From: Bacteroidota bacterium
Lineage (GTDB): Bacteria; Bacteroidota; Bacteroidia; Chitinophagales; Chitinophagaceae
Reading direction: 5' to 3'
Assembly (NCBI GenBank): GCA_023422835.1
Contig: JAFAGI010000013.1
Span: 186,001 to 250,000, forward strand
DNA: 64,000 nt
The notes beneath the pieces are model-generated. The model did no database searches. It had not been told where the DNA came from and saw only the letters and a program-made list of their open reading frames with translations. Both the position numbers and the translations under genes were made by a program. Of this stretch, positions 25,949-35,027 are shown in pieces. Position 1 is the stretch's first letter. Each line of letters begins with the position of its first letter.

Positions 25949-26908
25949 TTATTTATGAACACCTCTCAATTGAGAGTGGATGAACAAACTGGTAATACTC
26001 TTGTTTTCATAGGCATTTTTTATCGCTATTGCCATAAGGTCTGCCACTGAAACGGTTTTTATCTTAGTTACATCTTTTCTTAACGGTATGGTATCGCATA
26101 CCACTAATTCTTCCAGCACACTTTTTTCAATATTCTCGTAAGCCTCTCCGCTGAGTATCGGGTGTGTACAAAGCGCTCTCACGCTCCTGGCACCTTTGTC
26201 TTTCAATAGCTGTGCTGCCCTGCAAAGTGTACCTCCTGTATCAATGATGTCATCTATCAGGATAATGTCTTTATTAGTCACATCTCCTATCACCACCATG
26301 CTGGCTATTTCATTGGCGCGTTTGCGGTGCTTGTCACAGATCACCATTTCCGCATCGAAATAGCTTGCAATTTCACGTACCCTTTTGGTACTACCTACGT
26401 CAGGGGCCGCAAAGGTAAGACTTTTTAAATTTAGTTGCTCAATGTAAGGAATAAATATTGCGGAGCTGTCGAGGTGGTCAACCGGGATATCGAAGAAACC
26501 CTGTATCTGGGCCGCATGCAGGTCCATGGTGATAACCCTGTCGGCGCCGGATGCCTCTAAAAGAGTGGCAACGAGCTTGGCGCCAATAGCCACGCGCGGC
26601 CTGTCTTTCCTGTCCTGGCGGGCAAAGCCGTAGTAGGGTATTACCGCGATGATCCTGTTGGCGCTGGCACGTTTGGCAGCATCAATCATCAGCAACAACT
26701 CCATGAGGTTGTCTGTAGGTGCGAATGTGCTTTGTACTAAAAATACATAATCTCCCCGAATACTTTCTAAAAAAATAGGCTGAAACTCGCCGTCGCTGAA
26801 CTTCTGAAGTTTTATCTGACCGAGACGGGTTCCGAATCTCTCTGCTATTTTGGTTGCCAGTTCAATAGAGCCTGTGCCGGAGAAAATCTTTACGGAAGGA
26901 TTTATCAT
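25949..26908 (-). CDS. prs: Ribose-phosphate pyrophosphokinase
   Basis: Makes PRPP from ribose 5-phosphate and ATP. It contains FSDGEFQPIFLESIRGDYVF, the flexible-loop RQDRKDRPRVAIGAKL, VITMDLHAAQIQGFFD (PRPP synthase signature) and the ribose-binding IILIDDIIDTGGTL. The ATG at 26908 (MINPSVKIFSG) gives 319 residues, the usual length. A longer frame adds 13 residues of no family similarity. It is followed by leader repeat E and rplY, a gene pairing (prs then rplY) common in Bacteroidota and other bacteria. Confidence 0.95.
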   Translation of the reverse strand: MINPSVKIFSGTGSIELATKIAERFGTRLGQIKLQKFSDGEFQPIFLESIRGDYVFLVQSTFAPTDNLMELLLMIDAAKRASANRIIAVIPYYGFARQDRKDRPRVAIGAKLVATLLEASGADRVITMDLHAAQIQGFFDIPVDHLDSSAIFIPYIEQLNLKSLTFAAPDVGSTKRVREIASYFDAEMVICDKHRKRANEIASMVVIGDVTNKDIILIDDIIDTGGTLCRAAQLLKDKGARSVRALCTHPILSGEAYENIEKSVLEELVVCDTIPLRKDVTKIKTVSVADLMAIAIKNAYENKSITSLFIHSQLRGVHK

Positions 26909-27011
26909 CGCTGAAATTAATAGGATTGAAACTTTGAATAGTGGCAAAGATAATTTTATACTACCAAAAAACTAAATTTTTATTATTTTTATGTGAATAA
27001 CTGCAAGCACC

Positions 27012-27701
27012 ATGTCTAAGATTTCCATAAAAAACTGGGCAGAAGACGACAGGCCAAGAGAAAAGCTGCTGAACAAGGGTGCCGGTGTACTGAGCAATGC
27101 AGAGTTGCTGGCTATTATTATCAACAATGGCACAAAAGACCTTTCTGCGGTAGATGTAAGTAAAAATTTGCTGGCAGCCACGGGTAACAGCCTTACTAGG
27201 CTTGGAAAAATGACGGTAAAAGATATTTTACAATTGAAGGTAAAGGGCATCGGCGAGGCTAAAGCCGTATTCATTGTAGCGGCGTTGGAATTGCTAAACC
27301 GTAAGAACCAGGAAGAACATACCATCTCAACATTTAATTCCAGTAAAGATGCCGCAGCTTTTGTGCGCGCTAAGCTACAGGCTTATACAAAAGAGGTGTT
27401 TGGCGTTTTGTTTTTAAACCGGGCAAACAGGATCATAGCATTTGAGATTATCAGCGAGGGTGGATTTACTTCTACGGTAGTAGATCCCCGTTTGATATTT
27501 AAGCGGGCGCTGGTGCACAACACCACTGCCCTTATTCTTTCACACAATCATCCCAGCGGCAACCTGAAGCCGAGCGCCTCAGATGAAGAGCTCACTAAAA
27601 AAATTGTATCTGCAGGCCGTTTTTTAGATATACGGGTGCTGGATCATGTGATTGTGAGCGACAACGGCTATTTCAGCTTTGCAGATGAAGGCTTGCTGTA
27701 A
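27012..27701 (+). CDS. radC: RadC family JAB-domain protein
   Basis: 229 residues. An N-terminal UPF0758/HhH region (GVLSNAELLAIIINNGTKD) precedes a JAB/MPN metalloprotease-like domain with the metal-binding set LILSHNHPSGNLKPSASDEE. Despite the name, a direct role in DNA repair is not proved. It is convergent with yqgE, with no bases between the two stops. Confidence 0.92.
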   Translation: MSKISIKNWAEDDRPREKLLNKGAGVLSNAELLAIIINNGTKDLSAVDVSKNLLAATGNSLTRLGKMTVKDILQLKVKGIGEAKAVFIVAALELLNRKNQEEHTISTFNSSKDAAAFVRAKLQAYTKEVFGVLFLNRANRIIAFEIISEGGFTSTVVDPRLIFKRALVHNTTALILSHNHPSGNLKPSASDEELTKKIVSAGRFLDIRVLDHVIVSDNGYFSFADEGLL

Positions 27702-28250
27702 TTAGTTCAGCTGAGGGTCTGTAGGAAAATTAGACATCATTTTATATTCTCCGCCCATGCGCTCCATGCTCATCTTCCAGATAGCGGAAGGGTTGCTGTG
27801 AAACACCAGCTCGGGGGCAGCGTTTTGTATAATCCAGGTTTTCTCGTTGCATTCATCTTCCAGTTGCCTGGGATCCCAGCCGCTGTAGCCCAGGAAGAAT
27901 TTAATTTCCGTTTGCTTTATCAGGTTGTTTTCTACGGCAAACATAGCTTTGTCATAATCGCCGCTCCAGAATATATTGTCTGTCACGGGCACCCCTTTTT
28001 CTATCAGGTCCGGGCGCGAGTGAATGAAATGGAGCGTTTCGGGTGCTACCGGCCCTCCGTAATAAGCCAGGATCTTATCTGAACCATTAATGGAAAATTC
28101 TTTGTTCCTGCGATCTCTGAATAGTTTGTTGACAACAAATCCAAGGCTGCCGCTTTCATCGCTTTCGCAAATGAAAATGACAGTGCGTTGAAAATAAGGG
28201 TCTTGTAGAAATGGGTCGCTGATCAACAATTTGCCTGCCGGTATTTGCAT
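27702..28250 (-). CDS. YqgE/AlgH family protein
   Basis: 182 residues of the UPF0301 (YqgE/AlgH) family, with the N-terminal signature GKLLISDPFLQDPYFQRTVI and GSLGFVVNKLF, and a central YYGGPVAPETLHFIHS. The molecular role is unknown. Convergent with radC: the two stop codons abut. Confidence 0.9.
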   Translation of the reverse strand: MQIPAGKLLISDPFLQDPYFQRTVIFICESDESGSLGFVVNKLFRDRRNKEFSINGSDKILAYYGGPVAPETLHFIHSRPDLIEKGVPVTDNIFWSGDYDKAMFAVENNLIKQTEIKFFLGYSGWDPRQLEDECNEKTWIIQNAAPELVFHSNPSAIWKMSMERMGGEYKMMSNFPTDPQLN

Positions 28251-28718
28251 GAGTATACTTTTATTGGTTTACAATCACTACAACAGCATGTTGTATGCTA
28301 CTAAAGTAAACTTACAAAATTTACGCCTAAAAAAAGCAGTGCTACTGTAATAACTTTTTGTTGGTTTAATTACATTGTAATCTGTATGAAATCATAAACT
28401 TATTGCATAGAATTAAGTCTTAAATTTGCCTATATTATATTTGTAATGCACTGATGAATTAGGAAAAATAATCAGGATGCAACCAAGTATGGTCTGGTAT
28501 TTTTGCATATGAATATAAATACCGGTGAAAAGAAGCATAAAGAATTAGTATCTTATACCAGGCGAAACAAATAGCGATGGAAATTTTAATGCGTAAAAAA
28601 ACATAAAAATGCACATAAATAGCCATAAAGATTTAGAATTCATACCAACCGGGAATGGGTATTGAATCTAAAAAATGGTTGTTCCATGTGCTAACTAAAA
28701 AAACAATAACATACACAC
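28251..28718. other. Gap of 468 bases: yqgE and TlpA-like leaders
   Basis: Divergent intergenic region. A TAAATTTG box at 28431-28438 with TTG at 28403-28405 is a possible but poorly spaced promoter, which would give the TlpA-like gene a leader of nearly 280 bases. The last 110 bases carry leader repeat F. Confidence 0.5.
28611..28690 (+). repeat. Leader repeat copy F (before the TlpA-like gene)
   Basis: Diverged, longer unit. The 5' arm CACATAAATAGCC and 3' arm GGTTGTTCCATGTG pair with G-U pairs and one bulge. The conserved CATACCAACCGGGAATG lies in the loop. The linker then leads to ACACACATGAAA, the gene start. Confidence 0.8.
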
Positions 28719-29840
28719 ATGAAAAAAATAATTTCGCTTGCAGTATTCCTTTGTCCGGTACTGTTGTTTGCTCAGAATTTTAAGATCACGGGCAGGATCG
28801 GTAAAACCAATCCTAAAGTAACCAAAGTTGCTTTGTACTATGCACGCAACGGACAAAATATACTGGACAGCGTAGAAGTGCGCAACGGCACCTATTTATT
28901 TGAAGGCATTGTTTACCAGCCCACCAGAGCCGATATTTTGGCTAAATATGATGGTAAAGTACAGCCGAGAATGTCCAGAGACCTGAAAACTATTTTCCTT
29001 GAACCCGGCAACATCACCATTAACAGCACTGATTCTTTTTCCAATGCTGTGGTGAGTGGTTCTGCTTCTAATGTAGAGTTTGAAAAATTGCAGAACATGG
29101 CTAAGCCGTACATGAGCAGGGCAGCGGCAGCTTCCAGGGATTTAGAAGCGCATACCAAATCTAAAAACACGGCTGCGAGAGACCGTGTACAAACCCAGTT
29201 GGATGCTATCAACAACGAACTGAAAGAGCAGGTGTACAAACAATATTTCAAAGCAAATCCCAATTCTCCTATCGCACTTTTTGCGCTGCAGCAATATGCA
29301 GGCGTGCTCATGGACGATCCCGTGGAGACAAACGCACTTTTCAACCAGTTACCTGCGAAAGTGAAAGAGTCTGCTGAGGGCAAAAGGTTTGCACAGCTCA
29401 TTAACTTTACCATGCGGGGCAATGTGGGCAAGGCAGCGCCTGACTTTACACAAAACGATGCGAACGGAAAAGCTGTAAAACTTTCATCCTTCAGAGGAAG
29501 CTATGTACTACTCAGCTTCTGGGCAAGCTGGTGTGCTCCCTGCCGCGCTGAAACGCCTACCCTCATTAACCTGCACAACAAGTATGGCAACAGCCTGAAA
29601 ATAATCAGTGTTTCACTCGATAAACCGGGGGAAAAGAAAAAGTGGCTTGACGCCATTCAAAAAGACAACATGACCTGGACACAAATTTCTGACCTGCAAT
29701 TCTGGAACAATGATGTAGCGGTAAAGTTTGGAGTATCAAGCATTCCGCAGAATATACTTATTGACAGGAATGGAGATATCATTGCCAGGAACCTGCGTGG
29801 TGAAGCCTTGCAGCAGCGCATAGCTGAATTATTGAAATAA
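28719..29840 (+). CDS. TlpA-like thiol-disulfide oxidoreductase with DUF4369
   Basis: Periplasmic thioredoxin-fold protein of 373 residues. It has a signal peptide MKKIISLAVFLCPVLLFAQN, a DUF4369 domain at about residues 22-120, a helical linker, and a TlpA/ResA-like domain from about 240 with the active site WASWCAPCRAETP. It probably reduces or isomerises disulfides in exported proteins, a role inferred from the family. Typical of Bacteroidota, which carry many such paralogues. Preceded by leader repeat F. Confidence 0.9.
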   Translation: MKKIISLAVFLCPVLLFAQNFKITGRIGKTNPKVTKVALYYARNGQNILDSVEVRNGTYLFEGIVYQPTRADILAKYDGKVQPRMSRDLKTIFLEPGNITINSTDSFSNAVVSGSASNVEFEKLQNMAKPYMSRAAAASRDLEAHTKSKNTAARDRVQTQLDAINNELKEQVYKQYFKANPNSPIALFALQQYAGVLMDDPVETNALFNQLPAKVKESAEGKRFAQLINFTMRGNVGKAAPDFTQNDANGKAVKLSSFRGSYVLLSFWASWCAPCRAETPTLINLHNKYGNSLKIISVSLDKPGEKKKWLDAIQKDNMTWTQISDLQFWNNDVAVKFGVSSIPQNILIDRNGDIIARNLRGEALQQRIAELLK

Positions 29841-29861
29841 TAAAACTGATAAATTAGCGAA

Positions 29862-31226
29862 TTGATTGAGCATCTACCGCCGGAATTAATCACCTCTCTG
29901 CAAAACATCACCGGATTTCATGAGGAGCGATTTAAAGAGGTTCACCGTTCAGATGAACTCGTTACTTCTATACGTATAAATCCTAAAAAGATTTCGGGAG
30001 AACAGTTTGACGCTTGTGTTGCTATCCCGTGGAATCCTTACGGTTATTACCTTCCGCAAAGGCCGGTGTTTACACTTGATCCGTTATTGCACGCAGGAGC
30101 GTATTATGTACAGGAGCCAGCAAGCCAGTTTTTGTGGGAAGTATTGCGGCAAAATTATCAACGTTCAGCGCCAATAACAGCGCTCGATCTGTGTGCAGCG
30201 CCGGGTGGCAAAAGCACGTTGCTATCAACGTATTTTACCAATGGCCTGGTAGTAGCCAATGAAGTGATCAAAAGCCGCGCTGCTGTTTTGGAAGAAAATA
30301 TCACTAAGTGGGGGAATATGAATGTGGTGGTCACAAACAACGACCCGCAACAGTTTCAGCGGCTGGAAGGCTTTTTTGATGTGATGGTTGTAGATGCGCC
30401 TTGCAGTGGGAGTGGCCTTTTTAGGAAAGACAATGAGGCGCTGGAAGAATGGAGCATAGCCAACGTGGAGCTTTGCCGAAAACGCCAGCAAAGAATTTTA
30501 CAAGATGCGTATGCTTGCTTAAAAAAAGAAGGCATGCTCATCTATTCTACCTGCTCTTATTCTCCTGCTGAGAATGAAGAAATGGTTGATTATATTTTAC
30601 AGCATTTCAATGTGCAGCCTGTACGCATTGCCGTCGATAAGGATTGGAATATTACAGAAACCATTTCAGAAGCAAAGCAAGGCTACGGTTACCGCTTTTT
30701 CCCATATGCCGTACGCAGCGAAGGCTTTTTTGTGGCGGCTTTTTTAAAAAAGGACGGCACTGTTTTTACAGATAGCATCAAAGGCAATGTGGCGGCGGGC
30801 ACTACGAAAGAAACAGCAGAAATCAATAAATGGATCAGTTATGCCCGGCCTGTATGTTTCTTTAAAATTAAAGATACCATCCTGGCTATGGATGCAGCAC
30901 AAATGCAGGCATTGTCTGCTATCCGCAGCAATTTATACGTAAAAAAAGCAGGGATAGAAATAGGCGAAATAAAGAACAAAGGCCTGGTGCCGGCACATGC
31001 GCTGGCAGTTTCTGAAATATTAAATCACGAGCTGCCTTCTGTGGTGGTGAGCAAAGAAGTTGCGCTTGATTTTTTAAGCAGGCAGGAAATTAGACTCGAA
31101 AACATAAACCCGGGCTGGACGGTTATTCAATATAATTCCCTGCCTTTGGGATGGATAAAGGTATTGCCGGCAAGAGTAAACAATTATTACCCGGTAGAAT
31201 GGAGAATTTTAATGAAAACAAAATAA
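29862..31226 (+). CDS. RsmF-like rRNA m5C methyltransferase
   Basis: 454 residues. An N-terminal methyltransferase has LCAAPGGKSTLL (motif I), DAPCSGSGLFR (motif IV) and STCSYSPAENEEMV (motif VI), and a C-terminal half (about 300-454) ends in a PUA-like segment with LGWIKVLPARVNNYYP. This layout matches RsmF/YebU (rRNA m5C). The start is a TTG at 29862, since no in-frame ATG precedes the conserved N-terminal helix and the frame upstream is closed. It follows the TlpA-like gene by 21 bases. Confidence 0.87.
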   Translation: MIEHLPPELITSLQNITGFHEERFKEVHRSDELVTSIRINPKKISGEQFDACVAIPWNPYGYYLPQRPVFTLDPLLHAGAYYVQEPASQFLWEVLRQNYQRSAPITALDLCAAPGGKSTLLSTYFTNGLVVANEVIKSRAAVLEENITKWGNMNVVVTNNDPQQFQRLEGFFDVMVVDAPCSGSGLFRKDNEALEEWSIANVELCRKRQQRILQDAYACLKKEGMLIYSTCSYSPAENEEMVDYILQHFNVQPVRIAVDKDWNITETISEAKQGYGYRFFPYAVRSEGFFVAAFLKKDGTVFTDSIKGNVAAGTTKETAEINKWISYARPVCFFKIKDTILAMDAAQMQALSAIRSNLYVKKAGIEIGEIKNKGLVPAHALAVSEILNHELPSVVVSKEVALDFLSRQEIRLENINPGWTVIQYNSLPLGWIKVLPARVNNYYPVEWRILMKTK

Positions 31227-31352
31227 GCTATTGTTTTATTTAAACTGGTAATTAGATAAATATTTATAATTTTATAGCCCGGTTTTAAAGAATAAAAAAG
31301 TAAGGCTGCAATAACTCCGGATCAATTGCAACCATCAAAATAAATAAACAAC

Positions 31353-32159
31353 ATGCAACGATTCATAATACTGATATTGGGCCTGGCGCTTTCTTCGCCA
31401 CTGCTGGCACAGAAGGTGCACACGGTAAAGACAGGCGAAACACTTTCAGGCATTGCTCAGAAAAACGGCACTACGGTGGGAGATATCATGCGGCTTAATG
31501 GTATGACAGCCGACAGCAAACTATTGGTTGGCGCTAAGATAAAGATCCCCGGTAGCAGCAAGCCTGCGGGCAGGTCGCACAAAATAGCATCGGGAGAAAC
31601 TCTTTCCATGCTTGCTGAAAAATACAATACCACTGTCGGCGATATTATGCGGCTGAATGGCATGAATGCAGACAGCAAGCTGGTAATCGGGGAAAGCTTA
31701 AAGATTCCCGCAGCAGGCGTTACTGTGGTACGTAAAGACGATGGTACAACTTCTGCCGTTGCGAATGACGACTTTGAAGTTGTGGATGCCAACACCGTTA
31801 CTACTTTTGAGAGCGAGCCAACCCCGCGTAAAGAAGCTGTAGTTGAGCGCAGTGATAGTTATTACGCATCGAGCTACAGAACTTCAGGCTCCGAAATGAT
31901 AACTTCCGGCGATGCTAAAATTTTTAAATCTGCCAGCGGCTGGGGCGATAAAAAATACTTTATACTCATGAACGATCTTGAGCCAGGAAGAGTAGTGAAA
32001 GTACAAAACGGCGATAAAATTATCTACGCAAAAGTTTTGTGGAACTTAGGCACCGGCAAAGAAAACCAGGGGCTTACCTACCGCATCAGTGATGCAGCCG
32101 CGCAGGAATTGGGTGTGAATGGTGACAAATTTACCCTGTCTGTCACTTATTACCGGTAA
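31353..32159 (+). CDS. Exported protein with two LysM domains
   Basis: 268 residues. A signal peptide (about 1-19, ending SPLLAQ) is followed by two LysM peptidoglycan-binding domains at about 21-66 and 73-118, nearly repeats of each other (VGDIMRLNGM in both), a Ser/Thr/Glu-rich linker, and a C-terminal domain of about 80 residues (MNDLEPGRVVKVQNGDKIIY) that resembles a small beta-barrel. It probably binds peptidoglycan in the periplasm. The C-terminal function is unknown. A strong terminator follows. Confidence 0.87.
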   Translation: MQRFIILILGLALSSPLLAQKVHTVKTGETLSGIAQKNGTTVGDIMRLNGMTADSKLLVGAKIKIPGSSKPAGRSHKIASGETLSMLAEKYNTTVGDIMRLNGMNADSKLVIGESLKIPAAGVTVVRKDDGTTSAVANDDFEVVDANTVTTFESEPTPRKEAVVERSDSYYASSYRTSGSEMITSGDAKIFKSASGWGDKKYFILMNDLEPGRVVKVQNGDKIIYAKVLWNLGTGKENQGLTYRISDAAAQELGVNGDKFTLSVTYYR

Positions 32160-32200
32160 TCATTTGCCATAGAATCAGAAATTATTTTTAATATATTCAG

Positions 32201-32232
32201 CATGCCCGCTAACTACGGGCATGTTTTATTTT
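32201..32232 (+). terminator. Rho-independent terminator after the LysM gene
   Basis: CATGCCCG and CGGGCATG form an 8-bp stem around CTAACTA, followed by TTTTATTTT. Confidence 0.88.
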
Positions 32233-32329
32233 CACAGAATGCAATTGCCACGTTGTATTGCCGTTCATGAACTATTATAGTACAGAGTTTTCCCAGGCAT
32301 GGTGCATTGCTTAAATACGTAATAAAAAC

Positions 32330-32361
32330 TTTCCCCATGTTTTAATGAAATCTTACCTTTG
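32330..32361 (+). promoter_or_regulatory. Possible promoter for the RelA/SpoT gene
   Basis: TACCTTTG at 32354-32361 matches the -7 box. A TTTC at 32330-32333, 20 bases upstream, is one base off the -33 consensus. Confidence 0.5.
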
Positions 32362-32417
32362 ATCAACAGAGGCGAGCTCTGCAGGAACCATGTGTACTGA
32401 ACTGATAAATTTATTGA

Positions 32418-34667
32418 GTGAAAGCTAATACTACAGAACAACCCAAATATATTTTAAACGAAGAGCAGGAAAAGAAAGAGATACTCAGGAATTATCGTGC
32501 GCTCATGAAAGCCTTACGCCCCAAGCTGAAGAAAGGCGATAAAGAACTGGTGCGAAATGCTTTCGAGATGGCTGCCGAAGCGCATGAAAACATGCGTAGA
32601 AAAAGCGGCGAACCTTACATACTTCATCCGCTGGCTGTGGCAATGATCTGCGTGGAAGAAATAGGGTTAGGGGTGCGAAGCGCTATCTGTGCCATGCTGC
32701 ACGATACCGTGGAAGATACCGTCATCAGTTTTGAAGATATACAACGGGAGTTTGGTAACGAGATCGCCAAAATCGTTGACGGCCTCACCAAAATCTCATC
32801 TGTATCAGATTCCAGCTCCTCCAGCTCACAACAGGCAGAAAACTTTAAGAAGATACTGCTCACCCTTACCGACGATCCGCGGGTAATATTGATAAAGCTT
32901 GCAGACAGGCTGCACAACATGCGCACCCTTGATTTTATGAAAACAGAAAAGCAACTGAAGATAGCCAGCGAAACTGTTTTTGTATATGCGCCGCTTGCGC
33001 ACCGCATGGGCCTTTATGAGATCAAGACAGAGATGGAAGACCTTGCCATGAAATACATGGAGCCTGAAAATTATAAACTCATTGCCCAGAAATTAGCAGA
33101 AACAAAAAGAGAACGAAACCGTTTTATCAACGAGTTTATTAAGCCTATCAGGATCAAGCTCGAAAAGGGAGGTTTTAATTTTGAAGTGTATGGAAGGCCT
33201 AAAAGCATCCACTCTATCTGGAACAAAATGAAGAAGAAAGGTGTGGAGTTTGAAGAAGTGTACGACCTGTTTGCCATCCGCGTGATCATTGACTCTGAGC
33301 CGAACAAAGAAAAAGAAGATTGCTGGAAAGTATATTCCATGATCACGGATGAATACCCGCCTTCTCCCGAGCGTCTGCGCGACTGGCTGAGCAACCCGAA
33401 AAGTAATGGCTACGAGGCTTTGCATACAACAGTAATGGGCCCGCAGGGTAAATGGGTGGAAGTGCAGGTGCGTAGCCGCCGTATGAATGATATTGCCGAA
33501 AAAGGCCTTGCTGCACACTATAAATATAAAGAAGGCAGCGGCGTGCAGGACGAGGACAGGTTTGATAAATGGTTTGCACAGATCCGCGAAGTAATGAGCG
33601 CTGGCTCTGACAGCGTAGACTTTTTGCAGGATTTTAAAACCAGTTTTCTTGTTGAAGAAATTTACGTATACACCCCGAAAGGCGAAGTAAAAATGCTGCC
33701 GCAGGGCTCAACCGCCTTGGATTTTGCATTCAGCATCCATACCGCTGTCGGCTCGCAATGTATTGGCGCTAAAGTAAATCACCGGCTGGTGCCCATCGGT
33801 CATAAGCTGCGCAGCGGAGACCAGGTAGAGATCATCACCAGCCAGAAGCAAAAGCCTACCGAAGACTGGCTGAACCTGGTGATGACAGCCAAAGCGCGCA
33901 ACAAAATCAAAGATGCACTCAAGGAAGAGAAGAGAACCATAGCCGAAGACGGCAAATATATTTTACAGCGCCGGCTCGACAATATGGGTGCAGCTTTTTC
34001 TGCACACAACATAGAGGAACTGTATACTTTCTATAAGCTTAACTCGCAGCTTGACCTTTTTTACCAGATCGCTATTAAAAAAATAGATTTAAAAGAGCTG
34101 AAAGAGTTCAAGGTTATCGGCGACAAGCTGGAACTGCCGCGGCCTGTAAAGCCCGTGATTGTTGACTCGCAGGAAGATAAGCCGCCTGTATACAACAAAA
34201 AAGATTCAGAGCTTATTATCTTCGGGGAGAGCAGCGACAAGATCATGTACACGCTTGCCAAGTGTTGCCATCCCATTCCCGGCGATGATGTTTTTGGCTT
34301 TGTAAGCACCGGCAAAGGCCTGATCATTCACCGTAACTCATGCCCGAATGCACCACAGTTGCTGGCTAATTACGGCCATCGAATTGTAAAAACCAAATGG
34401 GCCAAGAATAAAGAAATATCTTTCCTTACAGGGGTGGAGATCATTGGCGTAGACTCCTTCGGCATGCTAAGTAATATTACTGCTGTAGTCAGCAATGATA
34501 TGAGCATCAATATTTCCGCGCTTTCCATAGAATCTGAAAGCGGATTTTTCAAAGGCCGCCTGAAAATATTTGTGCGAGATAAAGAAGAATTAGACCGCCT
34601 GATCATAGCGCTGAAGAAAGTGCAGGGCGTGCAAAAAGTCAGCCGGTTCGATGCAGAAGAAAAGTAA
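32418..34667 (+). CDS. Bifunctional (p)ppGpp synthetase/hydrolase (RelA/SpoT)
   Basis: Makes and degrades the stringent-response alarmone. Domains in order: HD hydrolase (about residues 40-195, with HDTVEDT and RLHNMRTL), synthetase (about 250-360, RPKSIHSIWNKM), TGS (about 410-470, VYTPKGEVKMLP), a zinc-finger-like region (AKCCHPIPGDDVFGF) and ACT (about 675-749). Both catalytic halves look intact. The start is a GTG at 32418, which gives 749 residues. The TGS and ACT domains are where such enzymes sense ribosome and nutrient state. Confidence 0.94.
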   Translation: MKANTTEQPKYILNEEQEKKEILRNYRALMKALRPKLKKGDKELVRNAFEMAAEAHENMRRKSGEPYILHPLAVAMICVEEIGLGVRSAICAMLHDTVEDTVISFEDIQREFGNEIAKIVDGLTKISSVSDSSSSSSQQAENFKKILLTLTDDPRVILIKLADRLHNMRTLDFMKTEKQLKIASETVFVYAPLAHRMGLYEIKTEMEDLAMKYMEPENYKLIAQKLAETKRERNRFINEFIKPIRIKLEKGGFNFEVYGRPKSIHSIWNKMKKKGVEFEEVYDLFAIRVIIDSEPNKEKEDCWKVYSMITDEYPPSPERLRDWLSNPKSNGYEALHTTVMGPQGKWVEVQVRSRRMNDIAEKGLAAHYKYKEGSGVQDEDRFDKWFAQIREVMSAGSDSVDFLQDFKTSFLVEEIYVYTPKGEVKMLPQGSTALDFAFSIHTAVGSQCIGAKVNHRLVPIGHKLRSGDQVEIITSQKQKPTEDWLNLVMTAKARNKIKDALKEEKRTIAEDGKYILQRRLDNMGAAFSAHNIEELYTFYKLNSQLDLFYQIAIKKIDLKELKEFKVIGDKLELPRPVKPVIVDSQEDKPPVYNKKDSELIIFGESSDKIMYTLAKCCHPIPGDDVFGFVSTGKGLIIHRNSCPNAPQLLANYGHRIVKTKWAKNKEISFLTGVEIIGVDSFGMLSNITAVVSNDMSINISALSIESESGFFKGRLKIFVRDKEELDRLIIALKKVQGVQKVSRFDAEEK

Positions 34668-34765
34668 TGATTGGTATTATTTAAACTAATTTTTTGTCTT
34701 TTTTAAGCTGGTTTATGCTGATGTTAATGAAAGTGGTAATTTAGACCTAAGAAATGTGTAGTTAT

Positions 34766-35027
34766 AAATCGAATCGATGGAATTGTTTGTACGGAAAGGA
34801 TTGGTTAAGCGAGTTATCATCCGGCCATTAAGACCATTAAAAATTTACGTGATGAAACGAAGCTGATAGATTATTTCTACGGAAAGGGTTGTCAGGCGTA
34901 GTTCTATCCGGCCATTAATAATATTAAAAAAATTACGTGATGAAACGAAGCGAACGGATTTTATCTTATACGAATGAGTTGGTTAAGCGTATTTCTATCT
35001 GGTCATTAACACCGTTAAAAAATTTAC
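34766..35027 (+). repeat. Three tandem 88-base units running into the GH97 gene
   Basis: Imperfect units with shared blocks ATGAAACGAAGC, TACGGAAAGG, GGTTAAGCG, ATCCGGCCATTAA and AAAATTTACG. Units start near 34766, at 34852 (ATG) and at 34940 (the GH97 ATG), so the last two are 88 bases apart. Unit 2 reads ATG-AAA-CGA-AGC-TGA, a four-codon ORF. Unit 3 is open and encodes about the first 30 residues of GH97. Confidence 0.88.
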
